From the NCBI RefSeq assembly GCF_933775445.1, contig NC_065875.1:16057555-16121554 (forward strand): 64,000 nt of DNA, read 5' to 3'. Numbering within the stretch: the first letter of the stretch is position 1; every line of letters begins with the position of its first letter. A program made the position numbers and the translations under genes. The notes beneath the pieces were generated by a model. The model made no database searches. It was given only the letters and a program-made list of their open reading frames with translations, and had not been told where the DNA came from. The DNA comes from Argentina anserina (lineage: Eukaryota > Streptophyta > Magnoliopsida > Rosales > Rosaceae). Positions 24,017-35,392 of this stretch are shown one piece after another.

Positions 24017-24709
24017 CTACGCCGGTTCATACAGGCCTATCATGTGCCCATCAAGACATCTTACCGCAGCAACCTTCCCATGGATTTCGTATTTGATCGC
24101 ACCATCTAGCTCAGCTCCTAATGTCATCAGCCTCGCCACTGTTTGGTTAATGTCCGGCACTGTGAAAGACAAAAGGGAAGAGTAGCCCTTCTGCATGGCA
24201 TGGTCACTGTTAAGCTTGATTGTTAGCAGCTGCTATTTTAGTCATAAACAAATCCAAAAAAAAAAAAGAGGAAGACCAAATAGAAGCCAATGCACACAAC
24301 CAATAATTAAAGAACAATGCGACCAACATATTACCAAGTCTAATGAGAAGTCCGAGTTCCGACTCGAGTCTAACCATTAAACTAATTCAGAAAACTGGGA
24401 CATGGGTCTAGTCGAAACATATGTTTTTTCTGCAAAATAGAAAATGTAGGAGGGTGTGGCGTGTGAAAAGGTCTCACAGACATTTCGTCGAACACAAGGT
24501 GTGCATTAAGAGCGAGTTTCACAGAAAAGAGAAGGAGCGAATTACTTGGGGGATTGCATGAGGGCAAGTTTGAGCGGACCGGACTGAATCTCGGTCCATC
24601 GGAGAGTGGAGACGTTGACGGTGAAACCCAAGCCTTCCGAGTAGAAACGAGCGGCTTTTGGGACGTCCTTGTGCAATTGCAGTATCCACCTAAACGACGC
24701 CACTCCCAT
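24017..24709 (-). CDS. Glyoxalase I family (VOC) protein
   Basis: Two exons (24709-24546 and 24206-24017) join in phase to 117 residues. The start MGVASFRWILQLHKDVPKAA, then RFYSEGLGF, SGPLKLALMQSP, GYSSLLSFTV, DGAIKYEIHGKVAAVRC and the end GLYEPA match the small single-domain plant glyoxalase/bleomycin-resistance family (At2g32090 type). The VOC fold binds a metal and acts on small electrophiles, but the substrate of this subfamily is not established. Only one VOC module is present, so a dimer would be needed for a full active site. Both splice sites are GT-AG. Confidence 0.9.
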
Positions 24710-25777
24710 TCTCTTTTTGCTAATTCGGGGTTTTTGAGCCCAAAGGAATAAGACCCAAATTTATTGTGAACTACTCGCATTCTCGTAAAAGACCGCATAT
24801 GATATCTGTTCTTTCCACAATTATGTCTCTTCTCCTTAATTTGTTCTTCCCAGTTTTCACAAACTCATGTATGATCTTTTTCATATATATTATCATTTTG
24901 TATCAGAATTAACTTTTTTTTTGTATACTATAATATACTACAATACATGGGCAGATTTGGTAGTTCAGTTTTTGATGAAACATTCCTAGGCTTAATTGGC
25001 TCTCAAAGTAGAGATATGACTTATGAGGTTGGTTTGGCGCCACATTTGGCTCATAAGCATAAGCCGACGGCCCTAAATATATTTTGGAGAAAGGAATAAT
25101 TTATAGGTACGTGTTTCAATTATTAGAGTTCAACTTTTGAAAGACTTAATAACAAGAGTATAATTTTCTGTTAACATCATGGTGATGCATCATGCATGGT
25201 ACAAATATCAACAGCAACATTTAGCAGCTTAACTGTTGTGCATCTTTGAAGGGAAAATAGTTCTTGCAGATCTCAGCTTAGGATTTGAGAAATCTTAAAT
25301 AATTACAGAATGGAACTTTGCTTACTTTGTTCTTAATTATTTGAATATTTGATGATTTAGAGAATCATGAGAACCACATGGATACTTGTGTTGCGCGCAA
25401 GTTCTGCTGCCACACGCCCACACCTGGTCAGAACTTGATATCTTTTTCCCTGTCTACAATGTTGTTAAATTGTTACCAGTAAGCAAACCCCTCAGAGAAA
25501 GTGTTCCAGTTGGTCATTGGAGACGGACTGTTTTCTGTTTGTTTCTTTTGGGCGAAGCCTGCTAGTTTACAGAAATAAAGCGAGTGAATAGGGTTGCTTT
25601 GAATGTGCAGTTTCATACTGTATTTGGATAGTGATGTTGCACTTTGATTTTACACATTTGTAATTGAAATCTGACCCGGCCAATTGTAAGATAACCAAAT
25701 TTCATGAAGGAATTAGCATGAATTACAGGAACCTTGATATTTATGCTGCTTTCTTCTTTTTCATATTCTTGCGACCA
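24710..25777. other. Intergenic, includes diverged repeat copy
   Basis: Contains the upstream region of the glyoxalase gene and, at about 25165-25400, a diverged copy of the 23650-23850 segment (shared blocks include gatgcatggta, catctttgaagggaaa, ctcagctta and ttctgctgccaca). No gene is supported. Confidence 0.45.
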
Positions 25778-26057
25778 TTGATTTTAGAAGATGGAGAACA
25801 TGCATAACGTCAAATTCCACCGAGGAATAAAAACGCAAGCTAGTTCTGATCATCACGTTATAATTGTTTGTTTTGTTGAAAGAAAATCACGGTCATGTCA
25901 TTTTCAAAATTTGAATTTTTCTTTATTGTCACACGGTCATGTCATGTTATTAAAACAATTCATCCGTAAGTTTGTTCTTATGAGGAATTGAATATGTTCA
26001 CTGCTTTATTCTCAAAATCAGTGTCATTGGCCCTGAAATCCCATCTTCTAAAATCAA
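25778..26057. mobile_element. Possible MITE with perfect 17 bp terminal inverted repeats
   Basis: Left end ttgattttagaagatgg (25778-25794) is an exact reverse complement of ccatcttctaaaatcaa (26041-26057). The interior has no coding capacity. No target-site duplication was found, so the element class is open. Confidence 0.5.
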
Positions 26058-27764
26058 AGTTAGGCATAAACTAATACTAGATAAGCAAAACCATTCCCTA
26101 GCCATTTGCTTTATTTCATTCCCTTCCCTCTCACACTAGAAGAAAAATTCCCATTGCTATCTTCACAAATTGTCACTTTAACTAACAAAACCTAACTGAA
26201 GCCAATAAGTTCTTGAGCTTGTCTGCTGTGCAGCAAAGTATGATATCACACAATTATGTGTGGTAATGGAGGGGTATCATGAAATGCACATGTGTGTGTG
26301 AGGATTTATTTGTGGAGAAAAATGTTGTTGCATGGTAATCGGCAACGCACAGCCCAATTTTCCTAAGTTCTTAGGGTCTTATTATAATAGCATAATGGAG
26401 AATAATCCACAACAGTAGGCCAGGAGAGAAGTTGGCCGGTCTGATTTAACTATTTACTATTAAGAGGGATAATCATTTGGAAACTCACCTTAATTAATGG
26501 GAAATCTCGATCCTTTGAAGATCAGAAGATGTAAGCAAAGATTACAAAATAAGTATCAAGGTATGCTTGAATTTTGCAGTGTATAGAACGGTTTCCAGTA
26601 TTCATTAGGAGAAATCGAGGAATCTCTAGTTGTCAAGCATGCCTATGCAACTTGAAAATGGTTACTTGTGACTTGGGAAAGTTGAGAAATTAACTTGATC
26701 AAATTAATTGGTATAGTGTATACATGACATTATGTGCGTCTCAATTAACCCACTCGTCAGTGATTTAACATGTGGAAGCTAACTTGAATCTTGAGAGGGA
26801 TCTGCAAGATGAATTCTGCATGCATGCTTTTAGAGATAGATACGTATATAGAGAGCGATGATCGGATACAAACATCCATCGTTTAGAGGAATCTATAATC
26901 CCACGTATATTGAGAATCTAAGTTTTGCGTGATGACATTTTGTATGACTAGTCAAATTAAACCTCTACATCTATCGATTCATAGTTTTGAATGGAATAAT
27001 ACCAGTATGGACCGATAAATAGGTATATCGAGAATCAATATGTATATATCGGAAGGAATACCGACATGCAGTAAATGATATAAGATTTCAGTGACAATAT
27101 TGTAGAATTATATCTTCACAGCCTCTTCATGTATCAATTGATCGATAGATGATGAAGTTAATAAACACGTATATATGGAATGAGTGAACACTTTACGTTT
27201 TTACTCACTCCGGATTATATAATCGATCTTAAACAAGATTGAAGCTATCTTACGTACGTACTCGATCATGTCTGTAGATCAATCATTCAATCTAATTACA
27301 CGAATTCTTTTCCATCGTGTGCATGTGTATTTTAATTGATAGACTATCTATTAACAAGCATACATCCAAAAATGATGATTTAATTCACTTCGATCACCAT
27401 GGTAGAGCTAGCTATTCACCAACAAGTGATCTAAAAGTCACAATTAATGTATTTATTTACTATATAATCTTTTCATCGATAGATTATCTTGTAATCAAAG
27501 TTGATTATGATATATCCGCACATAACCAACGCATATATAGCCACAAACTCGAGGAGATCATCAAGAATCGACTTGCAAAAGGTTGATGATTAACCCTGCT
27601 AATCCAAATATTCTCCTATAGATTAGGCTTCCCTATCATTAAATTCGATTTAATTCAATCCGTGACGTCCAAAACTTATTACTAATTTTGGAACAGTTCG
27701 CTTTAGTGATTAAGATAGGTCGTTAGCTTCTTCCTTCAATAAGAGGTGAATATTTTTAAGATTG
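26058..27764. other. Intergenic AT-rich DNA
   Basis: No conserved reading frame, RNA gene or obvious repeat was recognised in this stretch. Confidence 0.4.
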
Positions 27765-27922
27765 TACTATTAACACACCCTAAATTACTATTCACACCCC
27801 CTTCATAATGAGAGCTAATCATAAAGCTTATTTTAGGGGTTAATTTGTAAATTCAATTAATTTCTGGTGATATAATAATTGAAAGGGTGTGAATAGTAAT
27901 TTTGAGGTGTGTTGATAACATA
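27765..27922. mobile_element. Short MITE, ~155 bp
   Basis: Inverted ends of about 35 bp: tattaacacaccctaaatta at the left pairs with the complement of taattttgaggtgtgttgat at the right, and both contain attactattcacaccc or its complement. It is too short to code for a protein. A piece resembling one end (gtgtgttaatagcacaacc) recurs near 47010 in the VAMP gene intron. Confidence 0.6.
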
Positions 27923-28689
27923 ACCTTATTTTTGAAGGATGATGTATTCACAAATTATCTTCGATTCTTTGAAGCAAATATGGAAAATAGGAATCGGCTT
28001 TTCTTTTCATGAGGGCAATCACATGGGCTTGTTGTGAATAACTATGGTAATAGAGCTTTCCACACTTTATGAAGATCGATTACTACTGGTCGGGATATAT
28101 AGCTAGCCAGAGGATTAAAGCAAAACCAAGACAATGAAAAAAGGTGGTCGGGGCTAGAATGTTCCCCGGCTAAAATGACTTGGAGAAAAAGGCTGGCCGA
28201 TGTGGAATGTTTGAAGCCTCATATTTAATATGGAACTGAACGATATGGCAGATTTAGATTTGTGAGTATCACTCATGTCTGTATGAGATGTAGAACAGTA
28301 GAACTTTGCTGTTGAAGCATCATTTGCCTATCTCAGATCATTACGCATAGGTCATTTGTGATATGCACGAATTCGATCCGTTGTTTTATATTCTTTCTTA
28401 TGTAATTGACGCACGAGTGCTTACGTTTGAAATACGAAATAGTCGACTTTATGGTTATTTTTTCTTGCCAAGGAAAGATCAATCCATGCCTAATTGATCA
28501 GGTGCTAGCTACCAGTCTTGCTATATGCTCGTATATATAGTTGCACTTCGATCAGCTCTTGATGAGTTTCCATGAACTCGCATTGAAGTTCCCGTAGCCC
28601 TAGCTAGGTAGCTTAAAGTATAATCGAATTATCGATCAATGATTTAAAAGCTTGTAATGCGCATAAATTAACGAGTAGTTTCATTAACA
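27923..28689. other. Intergenic DNA
   Basis: No gene or repeat family was recognised. Confidence 0.35.
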
Positions 28690-29575
28690 CTTCGGCCATG
28701 CTTGTTTCATGGAATCATTGGGGGAAAGGAAAGTGATTCCTTTCATTTGTTTGGGAAGCAAAGGAAATAAGAAGGAAAGGAAAATATTTCTCAAAATATT
28801 GGAAAATTAGTGGGAAAGTGGTTCCCTCCACACACCTCATGGAATCACTTTTACATCCAAATTTCTAGGGGTGGGCATAAAAAATGGAAATTCCGATCCC
28901 GTCCCGTTTCATAATGGTGGGATAGGACGTGGGACGAATAATTTCTATCCCGCTTCGTCTCGTCCCACCTTTAATGAAAACTTAAAAATTCTTATATATT
29001 TGTATGAAAATGAAACTAATTTATATTCTTAATAACTCCAAAATTCTATCAACTCAAATAATAATGGTAAATTATAATATTTTGAACATAATATGTATTT
29101 TTTTTGTTAAAATTTCATTATTAAATGTTACTTTGTTAATGAAAAAGTAAAAACATATGTTTTTATTTAACTTCATAAGAAGGTGGGATTTGTCCCGTCC
29201 TGTCCCGATCCCCGTCTCATCCCAACCGGGATTAATCCCGAGTGAGATGCATTTTTAAAAACCCTCGTCCCGTCCCGATCACGTCTCAATTCAAAAGAGT
29301 GGGACGGGACGTGGGATGAGCCCCGTCTTGTCCCATCCTGTCCCGTGCCCACCCCTACAAATTTCTACAATTATTAGACCAAACTAACCTTAACTTTTGT
29401 CACTAATAGTAATATCAGTAATATGTGGGTAATATGAGAAAATCAATAAGATTTTCTTTTATATTCCTTAGCTTTTCCAAACACAAGGAAAGAAAACTTA
29501 TGGGAATTGTAATTTTCCATGGCAATGGAAAGAGCAAGGAAATCATTTCCATTCCGTGAACCAAACGAGTCTGAG
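28690..29575. mobile_element. Outer foldback element interrupted by a second MITE
   Basis: The left end (cttgtttcatggaatcattg, about 28700) and the complement of the right end (region 29490-29570, cgtttggttcacggaatgg in complement) form diverged inverted termini. A hAT-like MITE (28866-29357) lies between them. Boundaries are approximate because the termini are diverged. Confidence 0.5.
28866..29357. mobile_element. hAT-like MITE with exact 8 bp target-site duplication
   Basis: 492 bp with termini TAGGGGTGGGCA (28866-28877) and tgcccacccta-type complement: TGCCCACCCCTA, after a one-base offset, at the right end. It is flanked by caaatttc on both sides (28858-28865 and 29358-29365), an exact 8 bp duplication typical of the hAT superfamily. 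The interior near both ends is rich in cccgtcccg-type repeats in opposite orientation. No transposase is encoded. Confidence 0.8.
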
Positions 29576-31281
29576 TGACCAACGCTAGATATGAAGCAAG
29601 GACTGAGATCTAAGTAATCGACATAATTAACAGATTTATGGTTCATCGGATCTGGCATATACTAAGTACCGATCAAGAGATTCTCAGATTAAGCACCTAC
29701 CACTTTGATGATTTCCAGCGGAGTTAAACCTGAAAAATATATCTAAAAAATTATTGATCAGAATCAGTAGTAGCGTGGATTCATATATACTTGCTAACAC
29801 ATTTGTAAATCTTTTCACAACTTATATGCAAAACAAGTTCAGAAAATAGGCTATTGAGATATTTATGAGAAGGAATAACAAGGAAGAAATGACAGATTTA
29901 GAAGCTCAGCTAATGAGCTAATTAAACAGGTTCGTTGTCATGGGAATGGAAAGGGGCGTTGATGCTGGCTATGGGAACGATTGGGTCTGTATCACAGGCC
30001 AAGTTGGTAGGATAAGCAAGTGACAAATCCCAAACAAGGGCATGATCATGGCACTGTATATATAGAGAATGTGTGCCCTAAAGTTCAACAATAATCTATA
30101 TCCAAAATAAAGTGCAGCACCCCTTGATGAATTTGTTGGCTCAAAATGAGGTCGTTGGTACGTAGATAATTGTATATATTTGCCGCTGGATTCCATCATT
30201 AACTATATGCGCATGTACTTGGTCACATAAGGTTAACCCATGCCACTCCCTCCAATTTATCTGGCTCTCTTACTCCGAGAGTTGCCCTAGCTCGCTAGCT
30301 AGCTTTATTGGCTGGATAGAAGATGCAAAGATTTGGTCTTCAAATCGAATATGTATGTAAATAGGAGGCATTGGCAATATATAGTCAATAGTAGTTAGGC
30401 GCCGTAAGAATTGGGGGCGGGAGAGGATTCACACTGCAGACGTCGGTCGTCATTTCCTCCAGAAAGTGATCGAACTATGCTTAGTTTACTACTGCATGCA
30501 TTAATACTGCATGTTTAGTTAGTGATGGAAATCATGGAATCCTTTGATTTTTGGCACACAGCTCATCATCCCGCAAACCAGTCGCATAGATTGGAGAAAG
30601 ACGTTAAACTTTTATAACCCAACAATGCCTTGAGCATCCCAACTTTTCCTCTTATAGAAAATTAGGTTTATTCTCCGAGTCCATCCGAAGCATATATACC
30701 CCATTAATTTTTATATTAAGAATTTTAGATGCATGATTTTGTGCTACTATATATATTGTAAAGTGAACTAACAAAAGGAGAACAACTTCATCTATATGAA
30801 TGCATGGAACAGTACGTAATTCGACTATGCATGTCCATATATATACATACATTACACCATTGCTCAATCATGAACATCATTAGCATAATTATGGGCCCTT
30901 TAATTATTTTAGCGAATCCTTGTATAGAAAAATATGTTGATTCGGAACTAATTATTGATCCCATCTTTCAGGGCTACTCTTCTCTCCCTCCACACATTCT
31001 TAAATAATCAGTTGTAATCTTATCTGCATTGTTCAATAAGTCAGTTTTAATTTTGTTGGTAATATCATTATGAGTCAAGCCTAGGTAATTTGGTTATTTG
31101 GATTAAGTACGTCATCCATATTTTTATCACTGTATATAAGACATTCAGACAACCCCCTCAAAACCCATCACCATCCAATTTCCCTTTTGCCGATGCCCGG
31201 ATATCACAGAAAATTTTGTCACCAGTACGTGTTAATCATCATACAATATATATAATTATAATTTTTAAAATAATAAAATAT
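29576..31281. other. Intergenic DNA
   Basis: No gene was recognised on either strand; open frames are short and without family similarity. Confidence 0.4.
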
Positions 31282-31580
31282 TAGTCATTTCTCAAACTAT
31301 CACAAATTCGACAGTTTACTCTTTCAAGTTTAAATTTCAACTGATCACTCCTTATACTTTCCAAATTCGAGCAATCTGGTCATTTCGTCATCTTTCTATC
31401 CAATTTGAGTGTTAAGTTGTTTTTTGGGCAAACAGAAATTGGATGGACTTAACACCCAAATTAGATGGAAATATGACAGAATGACCAGATTGCTCGAATT
31501 TGAAAATATAAGAAGTGATTAGTTGAAATTGAAATTTGAAGGAATAAACTGTCGAGTTTATAAAACTGTGAGGAATGACC
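31282..31580. mobile_element. Foldback MITE, ~300 bp, near-complete hairpin
   Basis: The left arm (31282 to about 31415) is a close inverted copy of the right arm (about 31440-31580). The exact block attcgagcaatctggtcatt in the left arm pairs with aatgaccagattgctcgaat in the right. The loop is only ~20 bp, so a transcript would fold into a long hairpin. It lies about 440 bp upstream of the FPF1-like start codon. Confidence 0.7.
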
Positions 31581-31905
31581 AGAATTTTATCCTTCTTAAA
31601 ACTAGAGACCGAATAAGTCTCAATCAACCCTAACTAATATCGATCAAATTCTTTTTCTAACAAACAAAACAAAGATTCCCACTGTGGGGTTAAACCACTT
31701 ATAGAAAGAATTCGACCGGAATTTATATAATAAAATGACAAATACACACAGATATACATTTATACATAGAGATATGCAGGTCGTGATCGATACTTGCAGC
31801 AGGTCCACTCCTGCATAAAACACCATGTCCCATATGACACCCTTGCAATGACTCCTCAATGCTTAGGGCCCTACCTTATTTACTCACAGCACTCATTTCC
31901 CCGCC

Positions 31906-31913
31906 TATATATA
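31906..31913 (+). promoter_or_regulatory. TATA box of the FPF1-like gene
   Basis: TATATATA in the context ccgcctatatatacacc, 107 bp upstream of the ATG at 32020. This places a transcription start near 31940. Confidence 0.55.
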
Positions 31914-32019
31914 CACCACCCTTGAAGAAGGGTTTCATACTCAAAATATTCTCACTACTAGCTAGCTAGCTTCTGCTTCTTCAACTAGTTTATTTGGTTC
32001 TTCATACTTCCCTAAGAAG

Positions 32020-32346
32020 ATGTCTGGGGTTTGGGTTTTCAAGAACGGCGTCGTCCGGCTGGTGGAGAACCCGGGGGCGGATTCCTTGCAGGGCTCCAAC
32101 AGCCGGCGCAAGGTTTTGGTGCACACTCCCAGTGACGACGTCATTAGCTCTTACGCTGTGCTCGAGCGGAAGCTGGTTTCACTTGGTTGGGAGAGGTACT
32201 ACGACGACCCGGATCTCCTTCAGTACCACAAGCGGTCCACCGTCCACCTCATCTCTCTCCCCAAGGATTTCAACAAGTTCAAGTCCATGCACATGTACGA
32301 CATCGTCGTGAAGAATCGGAATTTGTTTGAAGTCAGGGACATGTAG
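32020..32346 (+). CDS. Flowering-promoting factor 1-like protein
   Basis: A single-exon gene of 108 residues, the usual length of the family. It begins [19 protein letters not shown] and contains [39 protein letters not shown] and [12 protein letters not shown], ending [16 protein letters not shown]. These are the hallmarks of FPF1/FLP proteins, small plant proteins of unknown biochemical action that promote flowering and affect gibberellin responses and root growth. It is a compact, intact gene with a TATA box close upstream. Which paralogue (FPF1 or an FLP) cannot be decided from the sequence alone. Confidence 0.95.
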   Translation: MSGVWVFKNGVVRLVENPGADSLQGSNSRRKVLVHTPSDDVISSYAVLERKLVSLGWERYYDDPDLLQYHKRSTVHLISLPKDFNKFKSMHMYDIVVKNRNLFEVRDM

Positions 32347-32979
32347 TCTCACTAGTCTGTCCTTTGGATCTGCTGCTACTGCCTGCTAGCTTCTGCTGAT
32401 GAATGTGTTTGTGATGCATGATGATGATGATAATTATGTGTGTTTGGTTAGTTTGTGATCGTAACTGTGTTTTCTTGTTGGAGGGTTCACTGTGTTTCGG
32501 TTTGGTTTGGTTTGAACCTTGATGTATGTAGGTACAATATGTATGTAGGTTAGTAAAAACATGGGTTTGATTGGTGATTATTGGGTACTCTTTTGCGGTT
32601 TTGTACAAACTAATTGAACGTTTATGTGTCTTTGCATGCAACGAAAGTTGGATCTTGATAAACTGATCTTGTGTCTGTGTGTGTTTTTGGTCTAGTTTCT
32701 TTCAAGGGATTCCCATTTCCCTTCAATTTACAACCAAAAGAGACAAAAGAAGGATTACTAATCTGATACAGATATTATCAATCAGAACATTGATGAGTTT
32801 GACATCAAAGATATGATTAAAGCTTTGATCAACACACGGTGGTGCGGAACAAACCGTAGTATCTATACATTTTCATTTTTGGATCACCTTGAAATCGTAA
32901 TTCCAATATGTTTTTCCAACTCTTTTACAGAATACATCCATGCATATGGCAGGTTTCCATGTATTATTGCTAGCTACTG

Positions 32980-33036
<57 letters not shown>

Positions 33037-33284
33037 AATGCAAACTAAACTTCCAACGTCTTCAACTTTTTCCTTCCTCGGAGGCTCGGAGCTGCTTAAT
33101 ATTGTTGACATTTCTTGATATTATAAGTTATATTCCCCAAGCCTTTTGGCCTTCCAGAGAGGTTTGTTGATACGGACTTAGAGAGGCAAAGGGAAACAAC
33201 GTCGCTTAATACTCTAATTTGCCGACATTATTTTCATAGGATGAACATCAATGACTGTAGCAAGCAAAAATATCAAGTTTTTAA
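32347..33284. other. 3' UTR and intergenic DNA with AT microsatellite
   Basis: The first ~250 bases are the probable 3' UTR. A pure (TA)n microsatellite of about 50 bp lies at 32985-33034. No gene is present. Confidence 0.5.
32985..33034. repeat. (TA)n microsatellite
   Basis: About 25 uninterrupted AT dinucleotides, following ctgaacat and ending before ctaatg. The length is likely to vary between individuals. Confidence 0.9.
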
Positions 33285-33945
33285 AGGGTGAATTCATTTT
33301 ATGGTATCTGATGTATGGTTAATTGGACATTTTAGTACTTGGTGTTTTCAAAGAGGACACTTTAGTATCTGAAGTTAAATTTTATGTGATACTTTATATA
33401 TAAATGGTAAAATGAACATTTACTTATTATTTATCAAAATAAAAATAACAAATAGAATTTTATGGGTTCAAAACTAATTTTATCACCCTCGTATTCATCA
33501 TTTTTATATCGTTTGCGAGAAAATAAACATGAATTAATTTTATGCTTTAATTGGAAGTGAAAAATTAGATTTTTATTTAGGAAAGTTATAATTTGTGATT
33601 TAAATACCCACAAGAATGTTTTTAGCTACTTAAATATAGCCTCAGGGAGTAGTTTTGTAAGACGATTGAATTTAATAAATATAAAATTGACTTATGATAT
33701 CAACATGACCAAAAAATATTAACTTAAATGCATAAACGATTAAGATTTGAGGATAATAAACACATAAAATTCATGTTTTTATTGTATTTTTATAAATATA
33801 TATTTAAATATATATTTTACCATTATATTAGTCAACATAAGTACCAAAATGTTCTATAAATCTAACTTCAGATACAACAATCATTTTTAAAATATTAGGT
33901 ACCAAAATGTCAAATTGGTCATACCTCAAATGTCATATTCCCTAA
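33285..33945. mobile_element. Foldback element, ~660 bp
   Basis: Inverted arms of ~130 bp: the left arm contains ggacattttagtactt and tatctgaagttaaat. The complement of the right arm contains tgacattttggtacct and tatctgaagttagat, in the same order and spacing. The AT-rich middle codes for nothing. Confidence 0.6.
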
Positions 33946-35101
33946 TCAATTTCGACCTACAAATCAGGCAAGTAAGAGCAATGAGGCCAATGATGTGGTC
34001 GGCCGTAAGCCAAAAATGGAATAATAGAAAGCAATATAGCTATCAGAGACCCAAACTACTCCGACTTTTCGTGAATAATCGAGATTTTATCTTTGATACA
34101 CGGTAGTCATCCTACTCAAAACGGAAATAGAAACCTTTCACTGAAACTTTGAAAGAGCCCATACACCTCCCCCATGATCAAGAGATACAAGTACGTTGAT
34201 TTAACCCTGCAGACAATTTAGCCAGCATCTTACAGTTTTGGTGCGTATCTGAGAATCTATAGGTTTACTGAATCTTTTCTCGCTTAATGCACATTGTACC
34301 TACTGCGGTACACTGGTATAAATAGTTAAATACCACTGATCCAATATTCTTAACGAGTAGTTATATGACTTATATCCGATCGGCAACTCAAATTTATTTG
34401 ATCCAGCATATATATAGTACGTACTGGTGCTGGACTTTAAATTCTCGATGAGAGATTTCACTTTTCTCGTAGTAACATTCAAAAACATTCTTGGGGCTCA
34501 CTTGCATTTTACTAGTTTATTGGAGTACGTCGATCCGATTTTTCTATATATCGTTGGATTACTTTGACAGTCGATCGATGAAACAATTAAAAGGAAAAGA
34601 AATGAAGAAAGAGTGAAGAGCTAAGAAAACTAATCCGGCCAGTAAAGACTACATAGTATATAAATAAAAGGCAGACAGAGAGTTCATCTTTAACCTAAGG
34701 CATGAAGATGCGTATACTCTCAAATTTTTCCACGAGTCATGAGATATGGAATAAGCAGCCATGCATGAACCCGGACTTGTTGGAGACATGATTTTAAGAA
34801 GGCTTTGCTTATGGACTTATGGTGGCTATCAGAGACATATCTATTAGTTTCTTCTATTTCGGATAAAAACAGTACGTAGCACTAAAATCTTGTGCAGATA
34901 AGACTCTTATCAACATGCATGTGAAATTATATCTGTACGTACGGGCGATGGCCAATGGAGAACCCATTACATTAGCAGATAGTTGTAGCTATAGCTAGAC
35001 CGCGCTAGAGCTCTCATGCGTGATATATATATATGCCCATGCCTACTTTGAATGGATACGACTCACTTTTCATCGAGTAGTCATTTCCTTTTCAAATTAA
35101 T
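33946..35101. other. Intergenic DNA
   Basis: No gene or clear repeat was recognised. Confidence 0.35.
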
Positions 35102-35392
35102 CAGTGGCGGAATCAAAATTTTTATTTAGGGAGGGTCCGAGTTTGACGATAGTAAACTAGATTGATTTTGATTTTATTCTACTTAGTTATATGTTACATG
35201 TTTTTATTTTTTTTTGTATTATTTTCATAGAAAGCTTATTAAAAGTTTATTCAATGTCACTAATCATAAAGAAATGAAAATCATTAATTTATGGCAATAG
35301 TAGTCTATCAAATACTCAGTATAGTATTGGGAACTTGTCAGAACCCAAGTGGGGTCCGGACGTCGTCGGGCTTGAACACATTTCCACCCCTG
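35102..35392. mobile_element. Old hAT-like element with cagtggcgga end
   Basis: The left end CAGTGGCGGAATC matches the terminus of two other elements in the window (44761 and 44867). The right end ttccacccctg is a degraded complement. Flanks aaattaat and agactaat agree at 6 of 8 positions, so this is a degraded insertion, if one at all. Confidence 0.4.
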
